A stretch of 64,000 nucleotides of DNA from contig NZ_FLKH01000011.1 of the NCBI RefSeq assembly GCF_900086715.1, positions 496,001-560,000 of the forward strand, read 5' to 3'. The translations under genes and the position numbers were made by a program. Shown here piece after piece: positions 26,416 through 35,841 of this stretch. Source of the stretch: Gracilibacillus timonensis (GTDB lineage Bacteria; Bacillota; Bacilli; Bacillales; Amphibacillaceae). Below the pieces are notes generated by a model. That model was given only the letters and a program-made list of their open reading frames with translations, was not told the DNA's origin and ran no database searches. Every line of letters starts with the position of its first letter. Within the stretch, counting starts at the first letter, position 1.

Positions 26416-27114
26416 ATGAGAGTAGAAGCAAACCCATATCAATGGCCATATAATGGAGATTTGGATCCGAAGAAAACCGCATTGGTAATCATTGATATGC
26501 AGACAGATTTTTGTGGGGAAGGTGGCTATGTAGCGCAAATGGGGTATGATATTTCATTAACGGCTCGAACGATTCAGCCTATCAAACACTTATTGGAATA
26601 TGTGCGAGGTATCGAAGGGTTTCATGTAATTCATACAAGAGAAGGGCACACGCCGGATTTAGCTGATCTTCCAGAGAATAAGCGTTGGCGAAGTAAGCAA
26701 ATCGGAGCTGAGATTGGAATGGCAGGTCCATCTGGCAGCAGAATATTAGTACAAGGAGAGCCTGGCTGGGATATTATCGAAGAATTAAAGCCGCAACAAG
26801 GTGAGATTATTATTGACAAACCGGGTAAGGGTAGCTTTTACGCTACTAATTTAGATCTTATTTTGCGAAATAAAGGAATTACTAATTTGATTTTAGCAGG
26901 TATTACAACAGATGTTTGTGTGAGTACAACGATGCGTGAGGCGAATGATCGTGGATACGAATGTTTAATTTTAGAGGACTGCACTGGTGCAACCGATGAA
27001 AATAATCATAAGGCAGCCTTGAATATGGTGAAAATGCAAGGTGGGGTATTCGGAAGTGTTTCTGATTCTGAACAAGTCATCACGGCATTAGAAGCAATGA
27101 AAACAAAGGTGTAG
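26416..27114 (+). CDS. biuH: biuret hydrolase (cysteine hydrolase, isochorismatase fold)
   Basis: The 232-residue protein is very similar, as far as I recall the sequence, to Rhizobium BiuH: shared stretches PWPYNG-like start, IIDMQTDFCG, HTREGHTPDLADLP, DKPGKGSF, AGITTDVCVSTTMREANDRG and KMQGGVFGSVS. The catalytic triad is in place at D27, K135 and C168. The enzyme converts biuret to allophanate and ammonia. The next gene encodes allophanate hydrolase, which strongly supports the call. An ureidoacrylate or N-carbamoylsarcosine amidase is the weaker alternative. Confidence 0.88.
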   Translation: MRVEANPYQWPYNGDLDPKKTALVIIDMQTDFCGEGGYVAQMGYDISLTARTIQPIKHLLEYVRGIEGFHVIHTREGHTPDLADLPENKRWRSKQIGAEIGMAGPSGSRILVQGEPGWDIIEELKPQQGEIIIDKPGKGSFYATNLDLILRNKGITNLILAGITTDVCVSTTMREANDRGYECLILEDCTGATDENNHKAALNMVKMQGGVFGSVSDSEQVITALEAMKTKV

Positions 27115-27129
27115 GAGAGGAGCGAGCAG

Positions 27130-28845
27130 ATGAAGTCATGGACGATCACTGCCTTGCAAGAGGGCTATCAAACAGGTGAATCTCACCCAAGGCAGGTAAT
27201 GGAAGCAATTATTAAACAAGCAGAAGCAGAAAAGGATAAGAATATCTGGATTACTGCACCAGACATATCCTTCATTGAGCCATATCTGAGTAATTTAGAG
27301 AACATCGATCAAGACACAGCTCCATTATGGGGTATTCCATTTTCCGTAAAGGATAATATCGATGTAGCTGGTTTGCCGACAACCGCGGGTTGCCAGGGAT
27401 ATGCGTACACACCCGAAACGCATGCGACCGTTGTGCAAAGACTGGTCGATGCAGGTGCCGTCCCAGTTGGTAAAACCAATTTAGATCAATTCGCTACCGG
27501 ATTAGTAGGAACAAGAAGCCCTTATGGTGCTACACATAATGGTCTGAAATCAGAACTTATCAGTGGTGGTTCTAGTTCTGGTTCAGCGGTTTCTGTAGCA
27601 CGGGGACAGGCGGTCTTTTCCTTAGGGACAGACACAGCGGGTTCGGGCCGAGTTCCTGCTGCATTAAATGGAGTGATTGGGTTTAAGCCTAGTCTCGGAG
27701 CCTGGCCAGTCAAGGGAGTAGTTCCTGCATGTGCCAGCTTGGACTGTGTAGCCGTTTTTGCCCATCAGCTTAGTGATGTTCAGTTGATTCATGAGATCAT
27801 CCAAGGTGAAGACAAACAGGACCCATGGTCGAAGCCTTATGCTAAAAAAGCATCAGGTTTACCGAAAAAAATAGTGCTACCTAAACAGCCGTTCACCTTT
27901 TATGGTCCATATCAAGAAGAGTATCAAACGGCATGGGAGAAAAACGTCAGACAATGGGAAGCGCTCCCGTTTGCTAAGGAATATGTAGAGTTGGATCTGT
28001 TTCTTGAAGCTGCTGCTATTTTATACGATGGTCCTTGGATTGCGGAGAGGTGGGCGGCGGTTGGTGATTTTGTCACCAATCATACGGAGGAAGTCTTACC
28101 AGAAACGAAACAAGTATTGACTAATGGTAAACCTGAAAACTATTCAGCAGCTGCCTTGTTTCAAGCAATGCATCGATTAAAAGAGCTGCAATTAGAAGTG
28201 CGAAAAATATTGAAGGATGCCGTTCTTGTATTGCCTACTTGTGGTGGGACGTGGACAAGAGAGCAAGTAGCCAAGGATCCAATCGAAACGAATAGTAAGA
28301 TGGGACTCTACACCAATCATTGTAATCTATTGGATTTATGTGCGATTGCCGTCCCAGCAGGTGAAGCAGCGGATACTGTCCCGTTTGGTTTAACGATATT
28401 TGGATTAGCGGGGCAGGATGCCGTTATCCAGGGAGCGGCTGATTTATTCCAGCAACAACAGTCCGAATTTGTGGAGGTTGCTGTTTGTGGGTTGCATATG
28501 AGAGGCTTTCCTTTTGAAAAACAAATGAAGGAGCACCTAGCTATTTTTTCTGAAGAAGCAACGACTGCTCCTGTCTATCGAATGGTTAGATTATCAGGAA
28601 ATGTAGAGAAGCCTGGCTTAATAAGAGTTCGTGAGAATGGAGAATCGATCGAATTGGAAGTATGGAAAATGCCTGTGGATCAGCTAGGCGCTTTTGCGAA
28701 TTCGATTCCAGCTCCATTAGGACTTGGCAAAGTCGAATTAGCGGATGGAAGAGAAGTCTTAGGCTTCTTGTGTGAGGCATATGTACAGGAGCTTTCTGAT
28801 GTGGAGGATATTACTCAATATAAAAGCTGGCGAAGTATAAGCTGA
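27130..28845 (+). CDS. atzF: allophanate hydrolase, AtzF type
   Basis: The 571-residue protein is an amidase-signature enzyme with the Ser-cisSer-Lys triad K74 (FSVKDN), S148 (GGSSSGSA) and S172 (TAGSGRVP). The spacing equals AtzF (a constant offset of 17 residues from K91/S165/S189 as I remember them). It also has the C-terminal AtzF domain (about 455-571; VCGLHMRGFPFE onward), which processes the intermediate N-carboxycarbamate. It turns allophanate into ammonia and CO2, completing biuret breakdown. It begins 15 bp after biuH and ends the operon. No urea carboxylase or cyanuric acid hydrolase is present nearby. Confidence 0.92.
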   Translation: MKSWTITALQEGYQTGESHPRQVMEAIIKQAEAEKDKNIWITAPDISFIEPYLSNLENIDQDTAPLWGIPFSVKDNIDVAGLPTTAGCQGYAYTPETHATVVQRLVDAGAVPVGKTNLDQFATGLVGTRSPYGATHNGLKSELISGGSSSGSAVSVARGQAVFSLGTDTAGSGRVPAALNGVIGFKPSLGAWPVKGVVPACASLDCVAVFAHQLSDVQLIHEIIQGEDKQDPWSKPYAKKASGLPKKIVLPKQPFTFYGPYQEEYQTAWEKNVRQWEALPFAKEYVELDLFLEAAAILYDGPWIAERWAAVGDFVTNHTEEVLPETKQVLTNGKPENYSAAALFQAMHRLKELQLEVRKILKDAVLVLPTCGGTWTREQVAKDPIETNSKMGLYTNHCNLLDLCAIAVPAGEAADTVPFGLTIFGLAGQDAVIQGAADLFQQQQSEFVEVAVCGLHMRGFPFEKQMKEHLAIFSEEATTAPVYRMVRLSGNVEKPGLIRVRENGESIELEVWKMPVDQLGAFANSIPAPLGLGKVELADGREVLGFLCEAYVQELSDVEDITQYKSWRSIS

Positions 28846-28884
28846 TAAGTCCATCTGATTGGTGCAGGAAGCTAAAGGACAACG

Positions 28885-28945
28885 AGGGATACACGGTTAA
28901 AAGGCGATAGGCAAAAGCCTTCTAACAGGTGTGTCCCTTTTTACT
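28885..28945 (+). terminator. terminator of the biuret operon
   Basis: AGGGATACAC pairs with GTGTGTCCCT, with an inner GTTA/TAAC and AAGGC/GCCTT stem, and is followed by TTTTT. Confidence 0.85.
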
Positions 28946-29024
28946 TTTTCTAGTTGCGCAAACCTCAACAAAGTGGTACGGTTAAGGCACTTAATACACT
29001 TGTTAGAAAAAAGGGGGGAGTCTT

Positions 29025-29693
29025 ATGAATAGTCAGCATTCCAATGGATTTCAGTATTTTTTTGAGTGGGCGGTAAAGTTAGCCTATCTGAATATATTGT
29101 GGATTTTGTATTCCTTGGCCGGTTTATTTGTTCTCGGGATAGGGCCAGCAACCGCTAGTTTGTTTACTATTATGAGAGATAAGCTAAAAGGAAATGATGA
29201 TTACACTATTTGGAGACGTTTTCATGATGTGTACCGCCAATCTTTTTGGCGGTTGAACCAATTAATGATTCCTATTTATGTAGTAGGGGCTTTTATTTAT
29301 TTGGATTTTTTATTTGTTCAGGCATTACCGTCTAGTTTTGTTATCGATTACGTCGTATTCCCGGCTTTACTGTTGTTGACTACCTTGTTTATATTAGGGT
29401 CAAGTTATGTATTTGCACTATATGTGTATGTTGAATATCCTTATGGCCGCCACATCAAAAATGCTTTATTGATGGTTGGACTATATCCACTATCATCCAT
29501 CTTCATTTTTGCAGGGCTCAGTGTGTTCAGTGTCATTTTGTTTATTTTTCCTGCTGTTTTACCTTTTTACGGGATAAGTATTCCGGCACTTATCGTTATA
29601 AGCTGTGCCAATCGGGCGTTTGACGCATTCACTGCTGCGAAAAATTTACAATTAGAAAAAGAAGCTATTGACAAACCGAATAACCCTGTCTAA
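29025..29693 (+). CDS. YesL-like (DUF624) membrane protein
   Basis: The 222-residue protein has about five transmembrane helices and the family pattern LNILWILYSLAGLFVLGIGPATASLF near the start, with W-rich ...SFWRLNQL in the next loop. DUF624/YesL proteins usually sit next to carbohydrate ABC importers and regulators, as here, and their role is not established. GGGGGGAG precedes the ATG. LacI follows after 36 bp. Confidence 0.88.
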   Translation: MNSQHSNGFQYFFEWAVKLAYLNILWILYSLAGLFVLGIGPATASLFTIMRDKLKGNDDYTIWRRFHDVYRQSFWRLNQLMIPIYVVGAFIYLDFLFVQALPSSFVIDYVVFPALLLLTTLFILGSSYVFALYVYVEYPYGRHIKNALLMVGLYPLSSIFIFAGLSVFSVILFIFPAVLPFYGISIPALIVISCANRAFDAFTAAKNLQLEKEAIDKPNNPV

Positions 29694-29701
29694 AATAAAA
29701 G

Positions 29702-29716
29702 TGTAAAGCGCTTTCG
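29702..29716. promoter_or_regulatory. LacI-family operator 1
   Basis: TGTAAAGCGCTTTCG, a cre/LacI-type dyad centred on GCGC, lies just before the lacI-type gene and shares its core with three sites in front of the ABC operon. Confidence 0.75.
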
Positions 29717-29729
29717 ATAGGAGTATGAC

Positions 29730-30740
29730 ATGGCTACGATATACGATATTGCAAAAAAATCAGGTTATTCTATTACAACCGTTTCTAAAGTACTCAATGA
29801 ATCTGCCAATGTAAGTGAGAAGGCAAAACGCAAAGTATTAGCCGCTGTGGAAGAACTCAAGTATACACCCAATTCTTCCGCCCGGACACTTGCTACCAAT
29901 AAGTCATGGATGATTGGAGTGGTGTTTGCCGAGCATTTAGGAGTGGGATTGGCTCATCCTTTTTTCAGTGAAGTAATTGAGAGTTTCAAGAAGCAAATTG
30001 AGTTGTACAACTATGACTTATTATTTATTTCTCGGAAAATGGGCTTGAAAGAGGAGACCTATAAACACTTGAGACATCGTGGTGTGGATGGAGTGGTGGT
30101 TATCCAATCACTAGGTGATGATGCGTTGGATTTCACGGAATTCAATATGCCGACTGTTTTTATTGATATGCCGGAAAAAGGGGCAAAGGCGGTTTATAGT
30201 GATAATCGTCAAGGTAGCAAGCTCGCGGTCGATTATTTATATGAGCTGGGGCACCGCAAAATTGCCCATATTACTGGTACTCAAAGCATGTATACGGCAA
30301 TCGAGCGTACTGAAGCTTATAAAGCTGCGATGGAGAGTCGCGGACTTGTTGTACCAGATAGTTATATTGTAAATGGCGGCTATTATTCTTATGAAGGCGG
30401 ACGAGAGGCGATGCTGAAGTTGTTGCTGTTACGTGATAGACCAACGGCTGTCTATGTTTCAGGGGATTTGATGGCCATTGGTGCGATGAAAGTGATTAGA
30501 GAGGCGGGATTGCGAGTCCCAGAGGATATCTCTGTGATAGGTTTTGATGATATTCCCGTCACCGGGCACATTGATCCACCTTTAACGACGATTAGACAAA
30601 ATACCGAAGTCATTGGCAAACAGGCGGCGATTGTTCTCTTAGACGAGATTAATCACTTAAGTAAAGGCCGGGAAAATCATGTAATCCCCGTCCAATTAGT
30701 AAAAAGAGGCACATGTCAGGCAGTGGATGCGAAAAAATAG
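29730..30740 (+). CDS. LacI family sugar-responsive repressor
   Basis: The 336-residue protein has the LacI helix-turn-helix (MATIYDIAKKSGYSITTVSK, residues 1-20) with hinge SSARTLA, and a periplasmic-binding-protein-like sensor domain with the conserved GFDDIPVTGHIDPPLTTIRQ stretch near 260. It follows AGGAG and an operator overlaps its leader, implying autoregulation. It probably represses the beta-glucoside importer and GH1 enzyme downstream. CcpA is unlikely, because this copy sits in a single catabolic locus and its sequence is not that of CcpA. Confidence 0.9.
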   Translation: MATIYDIAKKSGYSITTVSKVLNESANVSEKAKRKVLAAVEELKYTPNSSARTLATNKSWMIGVVFAEHLGVGLAHPFFSEVIESFKKQIELYNYDLLFISRKMGLKEETYKHLRHRGVDGVVVIQSLGDDALDFTEFNMPTVFIDMPEKGAKAVYSDNRQGSKLAVDYLYELGHRKIAHITGTQSMYTAIERTEAYKAAMESRGLVVPDSYIVNGGYYSYEGGREAMLKLLLLRDRPTAVYVSGDLMAIGAMKVIREAGLRVPEDISVIGFDDIPVTGHIDPPLTTIRQNTEVIGKQAAIVLLDEINHLSKGRENHVIPVQLVKRGTCQAVDAKK

Positions 30741-30766
30741 GTATTGCTTATTTTTTCTATCATAAT

Positions 30767-30780
30767 GTAAAGCGCTTTAC
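30767..30780. promoter_or_regulatory. LacI-family operator 2 (perfect palindrome)
   Basis: GTAAAGCGCTTTAC, a perfect 14-bp palindrome. Confidence 0.8.
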
Positions 30781-30826
30781 TAATTATATTAGATAAAAGA
30801 AAAGACTTCTATTCTATTTATTGTAT

Positions 30827-30840
30827 AAAAAAGCGCTTAC
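30827..30840. promoter_or_regulatory. LacI-family operator 3
   Basis: AAAAAAGCGCTTAC, a one-arm variant of the same dyad. Confidence 0.6.
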
Positions 30841-30909
30841 TTTATGACTAAAATTTAAATTTACAGCTATTTTAAGTAATGTTTTCATATTATTAGTCAT
30901 ATTTATTTT

Positions 30910-30923
30910 ATAAAGCGCTTTAC
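30910..30923. promoter_or_regulatory. LacI-family operator 4
   Basis: ATAAAGCGCTTTAC lies 62 bp before the substrate-binding protein start, probably over its promoter. Three sites within about 155 bp would allow looping. Confidence 0.75.
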
Positions 30924-30984
30924 TATATAGATTGAAGTTCTAAGGTTCCTTTATCACGATAAAAGATTTCCAGGAGGGAAAGAA

Positions 30985-32292
30985 ATGAAGAGATTATTGT
31001 ACTTAGCAGCAGTTGCAATGGTTCTCGTATTATTAGGGGCTTGCTCATCAGGAAGTAATGCAGATTTGGTTGTGACATCCTTTACCGATGAATTACAAGA
31101 ACCGATTGATCGATTTGAAGAGTTACATGACGTCACGGTAGATTTGCAGATTATACCGACAGAAAACTATACGACCACGTTACGACCAGCACTAGAGAGT
31201 GGAAAAGGAGCGCCAGATGTATTTACGGGTGAAATAGTTTACTTGAAAGATTGGATTGAACAAGATTATTGGGCAAACCTCTCTGCCGATCCCTACAATG
31301 TTGACGAGTGGGAAGATGATTATATGGAATATGTCTGGGATTTAGGTAAGAACGATGCGGGCGAAGTAAGAGCGGTTTCGTGGCAAACTACACCAGGGGG
31401 GATTTACTACCGACGCAGTATTGCTGAAGAGGTGCTTGGAACCGATGATCCAGATGAGGTAGGAGAAATGTTTGCTACAATGGATGGCTTAATGGATGTC
31501 GGAGAGCAAATGAAAGAACACAATTATCGTTTATTCCCAGATGAAGGTTCGATTCAGCCGTTTACCAACGGGCAAGATCCACAGCCATGGGTCAATGAAA
31601 ATAACGAGTTGGTAATGACCGATGCCCGTTTATCCTATTTCGACTATGCAAAAGAGTTGCGCGATAAACAATATACAGCATTAGCACCTGCCTGGTCTCC
31701 AGCATGGTATGAATCGTTTGTCGGACCGATTAGCTATAACGTTGGTTGGGATGAGTTGGAAGATGTAGAAGACGATAGTGATCAGACCGAGGTATTTGCC
31801 GTATCCCTGCCAACTTGGGCTTTGAATTCTGTACTAAAGACAGAGGCGGAGGAAACAGCAGGAGATTGGGCGGTTACTAGTGGCCCTACACCATATTTTT
31901 CAGGTGGAACGTGGATTGGAATGTATAAAGACTCCGAAAATAAAGATCTGGCGTGGGAGTTTATCCAAATGCTAGTGCATGATGAGGAGTTTTTAACCGA
32001 ATGGGTAACGGAAACAACAGGTGATGTTTTGTCTTATCTTCCAGTCACGAACAAAATCGGTGAGGACTACTCAGAAGAATATTTAGGCGGACAGAATCAT
32101 TATAAGTTCTTCCTGGAAGAAGCCCAAAAGATTGATTCCAGTACGATCACGAAGTATGACCAGCAGATAGGCGATCTATTTGGCACCGAAGTTGGTAATT
32201 ATGTAGAGGGCAATGTTACCAAGGAAGAGGCTTTACAAGAATTCTATAATCAAGTTGAAAATGCCTATCCTGATCTCATTGTTCCAGAGTAA
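30985..32292 (+). CDS. sugar ABC transporter substrate-binding lipoprotein
   Basis: The 435-residue protein has a lipoprotein signal (lipobox LLGAC, Cys20) and the extracellular solute-binding family 1 fold typical of oligosaccharide importers (APDVFTGEIVYLKDW, DGLMDVGEQMKEHN, GGTWIGMYKDSENKDLAWEFIQML). Acidic overall. It heads an operon with two permeases and a GH1 enzyme; no ATPase gene is present, so a shared MsmX-type ATPase is probably used. The substrate is likely a beta-glucoside or cello-oligosaccharide, judged from the GH1 partner. Confidence 0.9.
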   Translation: MKRLLYLAAVAMVLVLLGACSSGSNADLVVTSFTDELQEPIDRFEELHDVTVDLQIIPTENYTTTLRPALESGKGAPDVFTGEIVYLKDWIEQDYWANLSADPYNVDEWEDDYMEYVWDLGKNDAGEVRAVSWQTTPGGIYYRRSIAEEVLGTDDPDEVGEMFATMDGLMDVGEQMKEHNYRLFPDEGSIQPFTNGQDPQPWVNENNELVMTDARLSYFDYAKELRDKQYTALAPAWSPAWYESFVGPISYNVGWDELEDVEDDSDQTEVFAVSLPTWALNSVLKTEAEETAGDWAVTSGPTPYFSGGTWIGMYKDSENKDLAWEFIQMLVHDEEFLTEWVTETTGDVLSYLPVTNKIGEDYSEEYLGGQNHYKFFLEEAQKIDSSTITKYDQQIGDLFGTEVGNYVEGNVTKEEALQEFYNQVENAYPDLIVPE

Positions 32293-32360
32293 AATGTGGG
32301 GGATGCATCCGTTCGTGTGTCCCCTTTCCATAGAAGATTTTAGGAGGGGAGGAAGCAGCA

Positions 32361-33254
32361 TTGTCCAAAACAAACAAAAAAGCTTACCTATTCATTGCGC
32401 CGTTTGTCATTGTTTTTTTGGTATTTAACATCTATCCGATTTTTCTTACCTTTTATTATAGCTTAACAAATTACAGCGGAATGGGCGGAATAGCCAATGC
32501 AGAATTTATCGGCTTGAGCAATTATCTTCGTTTGATCACCGATACTTATTTTTATGAGGCCTTTCTGAATACGATTAAGATCTGGGGTTTTAACTTTATT
32601 GTTCAGATGTTAATTGCGCTTGGACTAGCTTTGTTATTTTCGGATATTCGTTTGAAGTTAAAAGGGGTAGGCGTATTCCGGGCATTATTTTACCTGCCAA
32701 ATATTATTACGATTGCCTCTGTAGCTATTTTATTCAATATTTTATTAGATTGGAATCATGGGGCTTTGAACCAGCTATTACTTAGCCTAGGTATGATTGA
32801 TAGTCCGATTAATTGGCTGAACAGCCCGACCTATGCGCAGTCAGCTGTGGCGTTGATTGGAGCCTGGATGTGGTTTGGAAATTCTTTTATTATTTTATTA
32901 GCTGGCATAGGAGGTATATCAAGGGATTATTATGAGGCGGCGCTGATCGATGGTGCAAATTGGTGGAAGTCCTTTACGAATATCACCTTGCCGCAATTAA
33001 AACCAATTTTATTGTATGTGTTAATTACCTCAATTATCGGTGGTCTGCAGTTGTTTGATCTGCCGATGTTATTAACGGATACACGCGGAGCACCGCAAGG
33101 CTCGTTAAATACGATGGTGCTATATCTCTATAATCAAGCGTTCAAATACAACAACTTCGGATACGGTGCAACTTTGGCATACGGCCTGTTTATTATTACC
33201 GTGTTATTCTCGGCCATTACCTTCCGTACCATGTACCGAAAAGAAGTAAGATAG
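32361..33254 (+). CDS. sugar ABC transporter permease (MalF type)
   Basis: A TTG start follows AGGAGGGGAGG. The 297-residue protein has six transmembrane helices and the EAA loop EAALIDGANWWKSFTNITLPQLKP (about 193-216) that contacts the ATPase. Forms the pore with the next gene product. Confidence 0.92.
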   Translation: MSKTNKKAYLFIAPFVIVFLVFNIYPIFLTFYYSLTNYSGMGGIANAEFIGLSNYLRLITDTYFYEAFLNTIKIWGFNFIVQMLIALGLALLFSDIRLKLKGVGVFRALFYLPNIITIASVAILFNILLDWNHGALNQLLLSLGMIDSPINWLNSPTYAQSAVALIGAWMWFGNSFIILLAGIGGISRDYYEAALIDGANWWKSFTNITLPQLKPILLYVLITSIIGGLQLFDLPMLLTDTRGAPQGSLNTMVLYLYNQAFKYNNFGYGATLAYGLFIITVLFSAITFRTMYRKEVR

Positions 33255-33268
33255 GAGGTAGCGTGCAT

Positions 33269-34096
33269 ATGAAAAAAATTCAATTAGCCAAATTGTTTAT
33301 TTATATTGCGTTGATTGTGCTGGTGATTATCTGTTTTATCCCTTTTTACATGATGATTATTAATGCGACCAGATCCAATTCAGAGATATTACAAGGCTTT
33401 TCCTTAATTCCCGGAGCGGCGATTATGGAGAATTACACTACATTAATCAGTTATATGGATGTTTGGCGTGGCTTCTTAAATAGTTCGATCGTTTCCGTTT
33501 CTGTCACCATATTGAATGCCTATTTTTCCGCGCTGACGGCATTTGCTCTGGTAGTTTATCATTTTAAATGGAAAAACGTGATCTTTGTCACTTTTATTGT
33601 GATGATGATGGTGCCTGGTCAATTAGGATTAATAGGACTCTATGATTTAAGCGAGGCGTTAGGGATGTTGGATACGTACTGGCCGTTAATTATCCCGGCA
33701 GTGGCTGCTCCTTTTACCGTGTTTTTCTTTCGGCAGTATTTAATTACGACGATGCCGATGTCTTTACTGGAGGCAGGGCGTATCGATGGGGCTTCTGAAA
33801 TGCATATGTTTCATCGCATTGTCATTCCGATATTAATGCCAGCCATTGCGACAATGGGAATATTCACCTTTATTGGCTCATGGAATAACTATATTACACC
33901 ATTGGTCATCTTGCGTACACCAGAACTCTTCACATTGCCGGTAATGATGGGGGCTTTACGAGGTTCGCCGGTTGCTACGAATTTAGGGGCAATGTATTTA
34001 GGAATTGCCATTTCTGTCGTACCAATCATGATTGCATTCTTATTTTTATCCAAGTATATCATCAATAGTATTTCTGCTGGAGCAGTGAAGGGTTGA
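33269..34096 (+). CDS. sugar ABC transporter permease (MalG type)
   Basis: I prefer ATG 33269 (AGGAGG at 10 nt) to the GTG at 33263. About 275 residues, six transmembrane helices, with EAGRIDGASEMHMFHRIVIPILMP as the EAA loop. It is 14 bp behind the partner permease and its end overlaps the longest possible GH1 frame. Confidence 0.92.
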   Translation: MKKIQLAKLFIYIALIVLVIICFIPFYMMIINATRSNSEILQGFSLIPGAAIMENYTTLISYMDVWRGFLNSSIVSVSVTILNAYFSALTAFALVVYHFKWKNVIFVTFIVMMMVPGQLGLIGLYDLSEALGMLDTYWPLIIPAVAAPFTVFFFRQYLITTMPMSLLEAGRIDGASEMHMFHRIVIPILMPAIATMGIFTFIGSWNNYITPLVILRTPELFTLPVMMGALRGSPVATNLGAMYLGIAISVVPIMIAFLFLSKYIINSISAGAVKG

Positions 34097-34116
34097 CCGA
34101 GAGGAGGAAACAGACA

Positions 34117-35451
34117 GTGAAGAAATTTGATACAGCATTTACGTTTGGTACGGCAACATCCTCTTACCAAATCGAGGGTGGAGCTGACAAAGGCGGGAGA
34201 AGTGATTCGATTTGGGATACCTTTGCGACGATTCCTGGTAAGGTGTTTCAAGGAGATGATGGTAAGGTAGCATGCGACCACTATCATCGCTATAAGGAAG
34301 ATGTTCAGACGATTAAGCAGCTTGGTGTAGAGAGCTATCGCTTTTCCATTGCTTGGCCACGGATTTTTCCGCAAGAGGGTGTTTATAATGAAGAGGGCAT
34401 GGCGTTCTATAAGGCATTAATGGAGGAGCTAAGGACAAATGATATCAAACCAGTCGTGACCTTATATCACTGGGATCTACCGCAATGGGCGCAGGATCAA
34501 GGGGGCTGGGTTTCTCGTAAATCAATACAATGGTTTGCGGAGTATGCAGGAAAGGTATTTGAAGAGCTCGATGGTTTAGTCGATAGCTGGATTACACAAA
34601 ATGAACCGTGGTGTGCAGCCTTTCTTGGGTATCACCAAGGGATTCATGCCCCAGGACATCGCAATATGGAAGAGGCCTTAAAGGCGGCCCATCATATCTT
34701 ATTGTCGCACGGACAAACGGTGAAGCTGTTGAAAGAGACCTTTCAGTCGGATACGCCAATCGGAATAACCTTGAATTTGAGTCCGATTTATGCAGCGAGT
34801 AATCGTTTGAATGACCAAATTGCTCGAAATAATGCAGACGGCTATAGCAATCGCTGGTTTTTGGATCCGATTTTCAAAGGCAGCTATCCACTTGATATGA
34901 TTAACCTGTTTTCGAAGTATGTGCATGACTTTTCTTTTGTTCAGGATGGTGATCTAGAGGTGATTGCTGCATCATGTGATTTCTTTGGTATTAATTATTA
35001 CAGCAGGGGAATCGTTGAGTTTAACGGCGCAAATGATTTTATGCAGGCACCTGCTTATTCTGACTATGAGAAGACAGGGATGGGCTGGGATATCTCACCA
35101 AGGGAGTTTCAAGATCTGATTCGACGTTTACGTGAGGAATATACCGATTTGCCGATTATTATAACAGAAAATGGCGCCTCCTATCCCGATCAATTGACCG
35201 AAGATAAACAGGTCCATGATGTGGAAAGAACCGAATATATAGAACAGCATTTACAAGCCATCGCTGAACTAAATGAAGAAGGAATGAACATTTCCGCCTA
35301 TTTCCTCTGGTCTCTGTTTGATAATTTTGAATGGGCCTTTGGTTACGATAAACGATTCGGCATTGTTTATGTCGACTTTGAGACGCAGGAGCGTTATTGG
35401 AAGGATAGTGCCCATTACTATCGGGGCGTGGTCAGGGAACGGCAAGTATAA
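34117..35451 (+). CDS. beta-glucosidase or 6-phospho-beta-glucosidase family, GH1
   Basis: The GTG at 34117, 9 nt after AGGAGG, gives the usual GH1 start KKFDTAFTFGTATSSYQIEG; an upstream ATG (34093) overlaps the permease. The 444-residue protein has acid/base E163 in TQNEPW and nucleophile E351 in ITENG, plus ALFDNFEW-type substrate residues (SLFDNFEWAFGYDKRFG). Because uptake is by ABC importer and not PTS, a true beta-glucosidase on unphosphorylated sugars is more likely. Cytoplasmic, last gene of the operon. Confidence 0.93.
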   Translation: MKKFDTAFTFGTATSSYQIEGGADKGGRSDSIWDTFATIPGKVFQGDDGKVACDHYHRYKEDVQTIKQLGVESYRFSIAWPRIFPQEGVYNEEGMAFYKALMEELRTNDIKPVVTLYHWDLPQWAQDQGGWVSRKSIQWFAEYAGKVFEELDGLVDSWITQNEPWCAAFLGYHQGIHAPGHRNMEEALKAAHHILLSHGQTVKLLKETFQSDTPIGITLNLSPIYAASNRLNDQIARNNADGYSNRWFLDPIFKGSYPLDMINLFSKYVHDFSFVQDGDLEVIAASCDFFGINYYSRGIVEFNGANDFMQAPAYSDYEKTGMGWDISPREFQDLIRRLREEYTDLPIIITENGASYPDQLTEDKQVHDVERTEYIEQHLQAIAELNEEGMNISAYFLWSLFDNFEWAFGYDKRFGIVYVDFETQERYWKDSAHYYRGVVRERQV

Positions 35452-35466
35452 TATAGAACACGATTA

Positions 35467-35516
35467 GCCATCACTATGGCCTCCATGGATTATGGAGCAA
35501 GGTGGTGGCTTTTTTG
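35467..35516 (+). terminator. terminator of the GH1 operon
   Basis: AGCCATCAC pairs with GGTGGTGGCT around an inner CTCCAT/ATGGAG hairpin and is followed by TTTTTT. Confidence 0.8.
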
Positions 35517-35580
35517 ATGCTGGTTTGATAGAAGCAGGTCGATCAAAAAAAGAACGCCGGTATTCTTGAAAAAGGGGATC

Positions 35581-35690
35581 TTGCGGACTGAAGAGAGGAA
35601 ATCCTGTTTTTCAGTCCATAAGAATGAATCTCGTGAACTGAAGAGAGGAAACCGAGTTCCTGAGTCCATAAGAATCAATCTAACGGATCA
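35581..35690. repeat. two 50-bp-class hairpin units
   Basis: Two adjacent copies of the GGACTGAAGAG...CAGTCCATAAGAA element also found at 18.5, 47.05 and 60.15 kb. No gene lies between 35452 and 36010; the rest is AT-rich with the two regulatory dyads listed next. Confidence 0.8.
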
Positions 35691-35841
35691 AAATAGAACA
35701 AAACTTTCATTTTCGCATGCTTATCTCAAACCTAGATAATTACATGACTGAAATATTTACAGAAAAACGGTCTCAACTCCATGTCACCCCATTTTCTATT
35801 TTGGAGCTTATCCCTAACAACAAATAATTACTTATTTAGAT

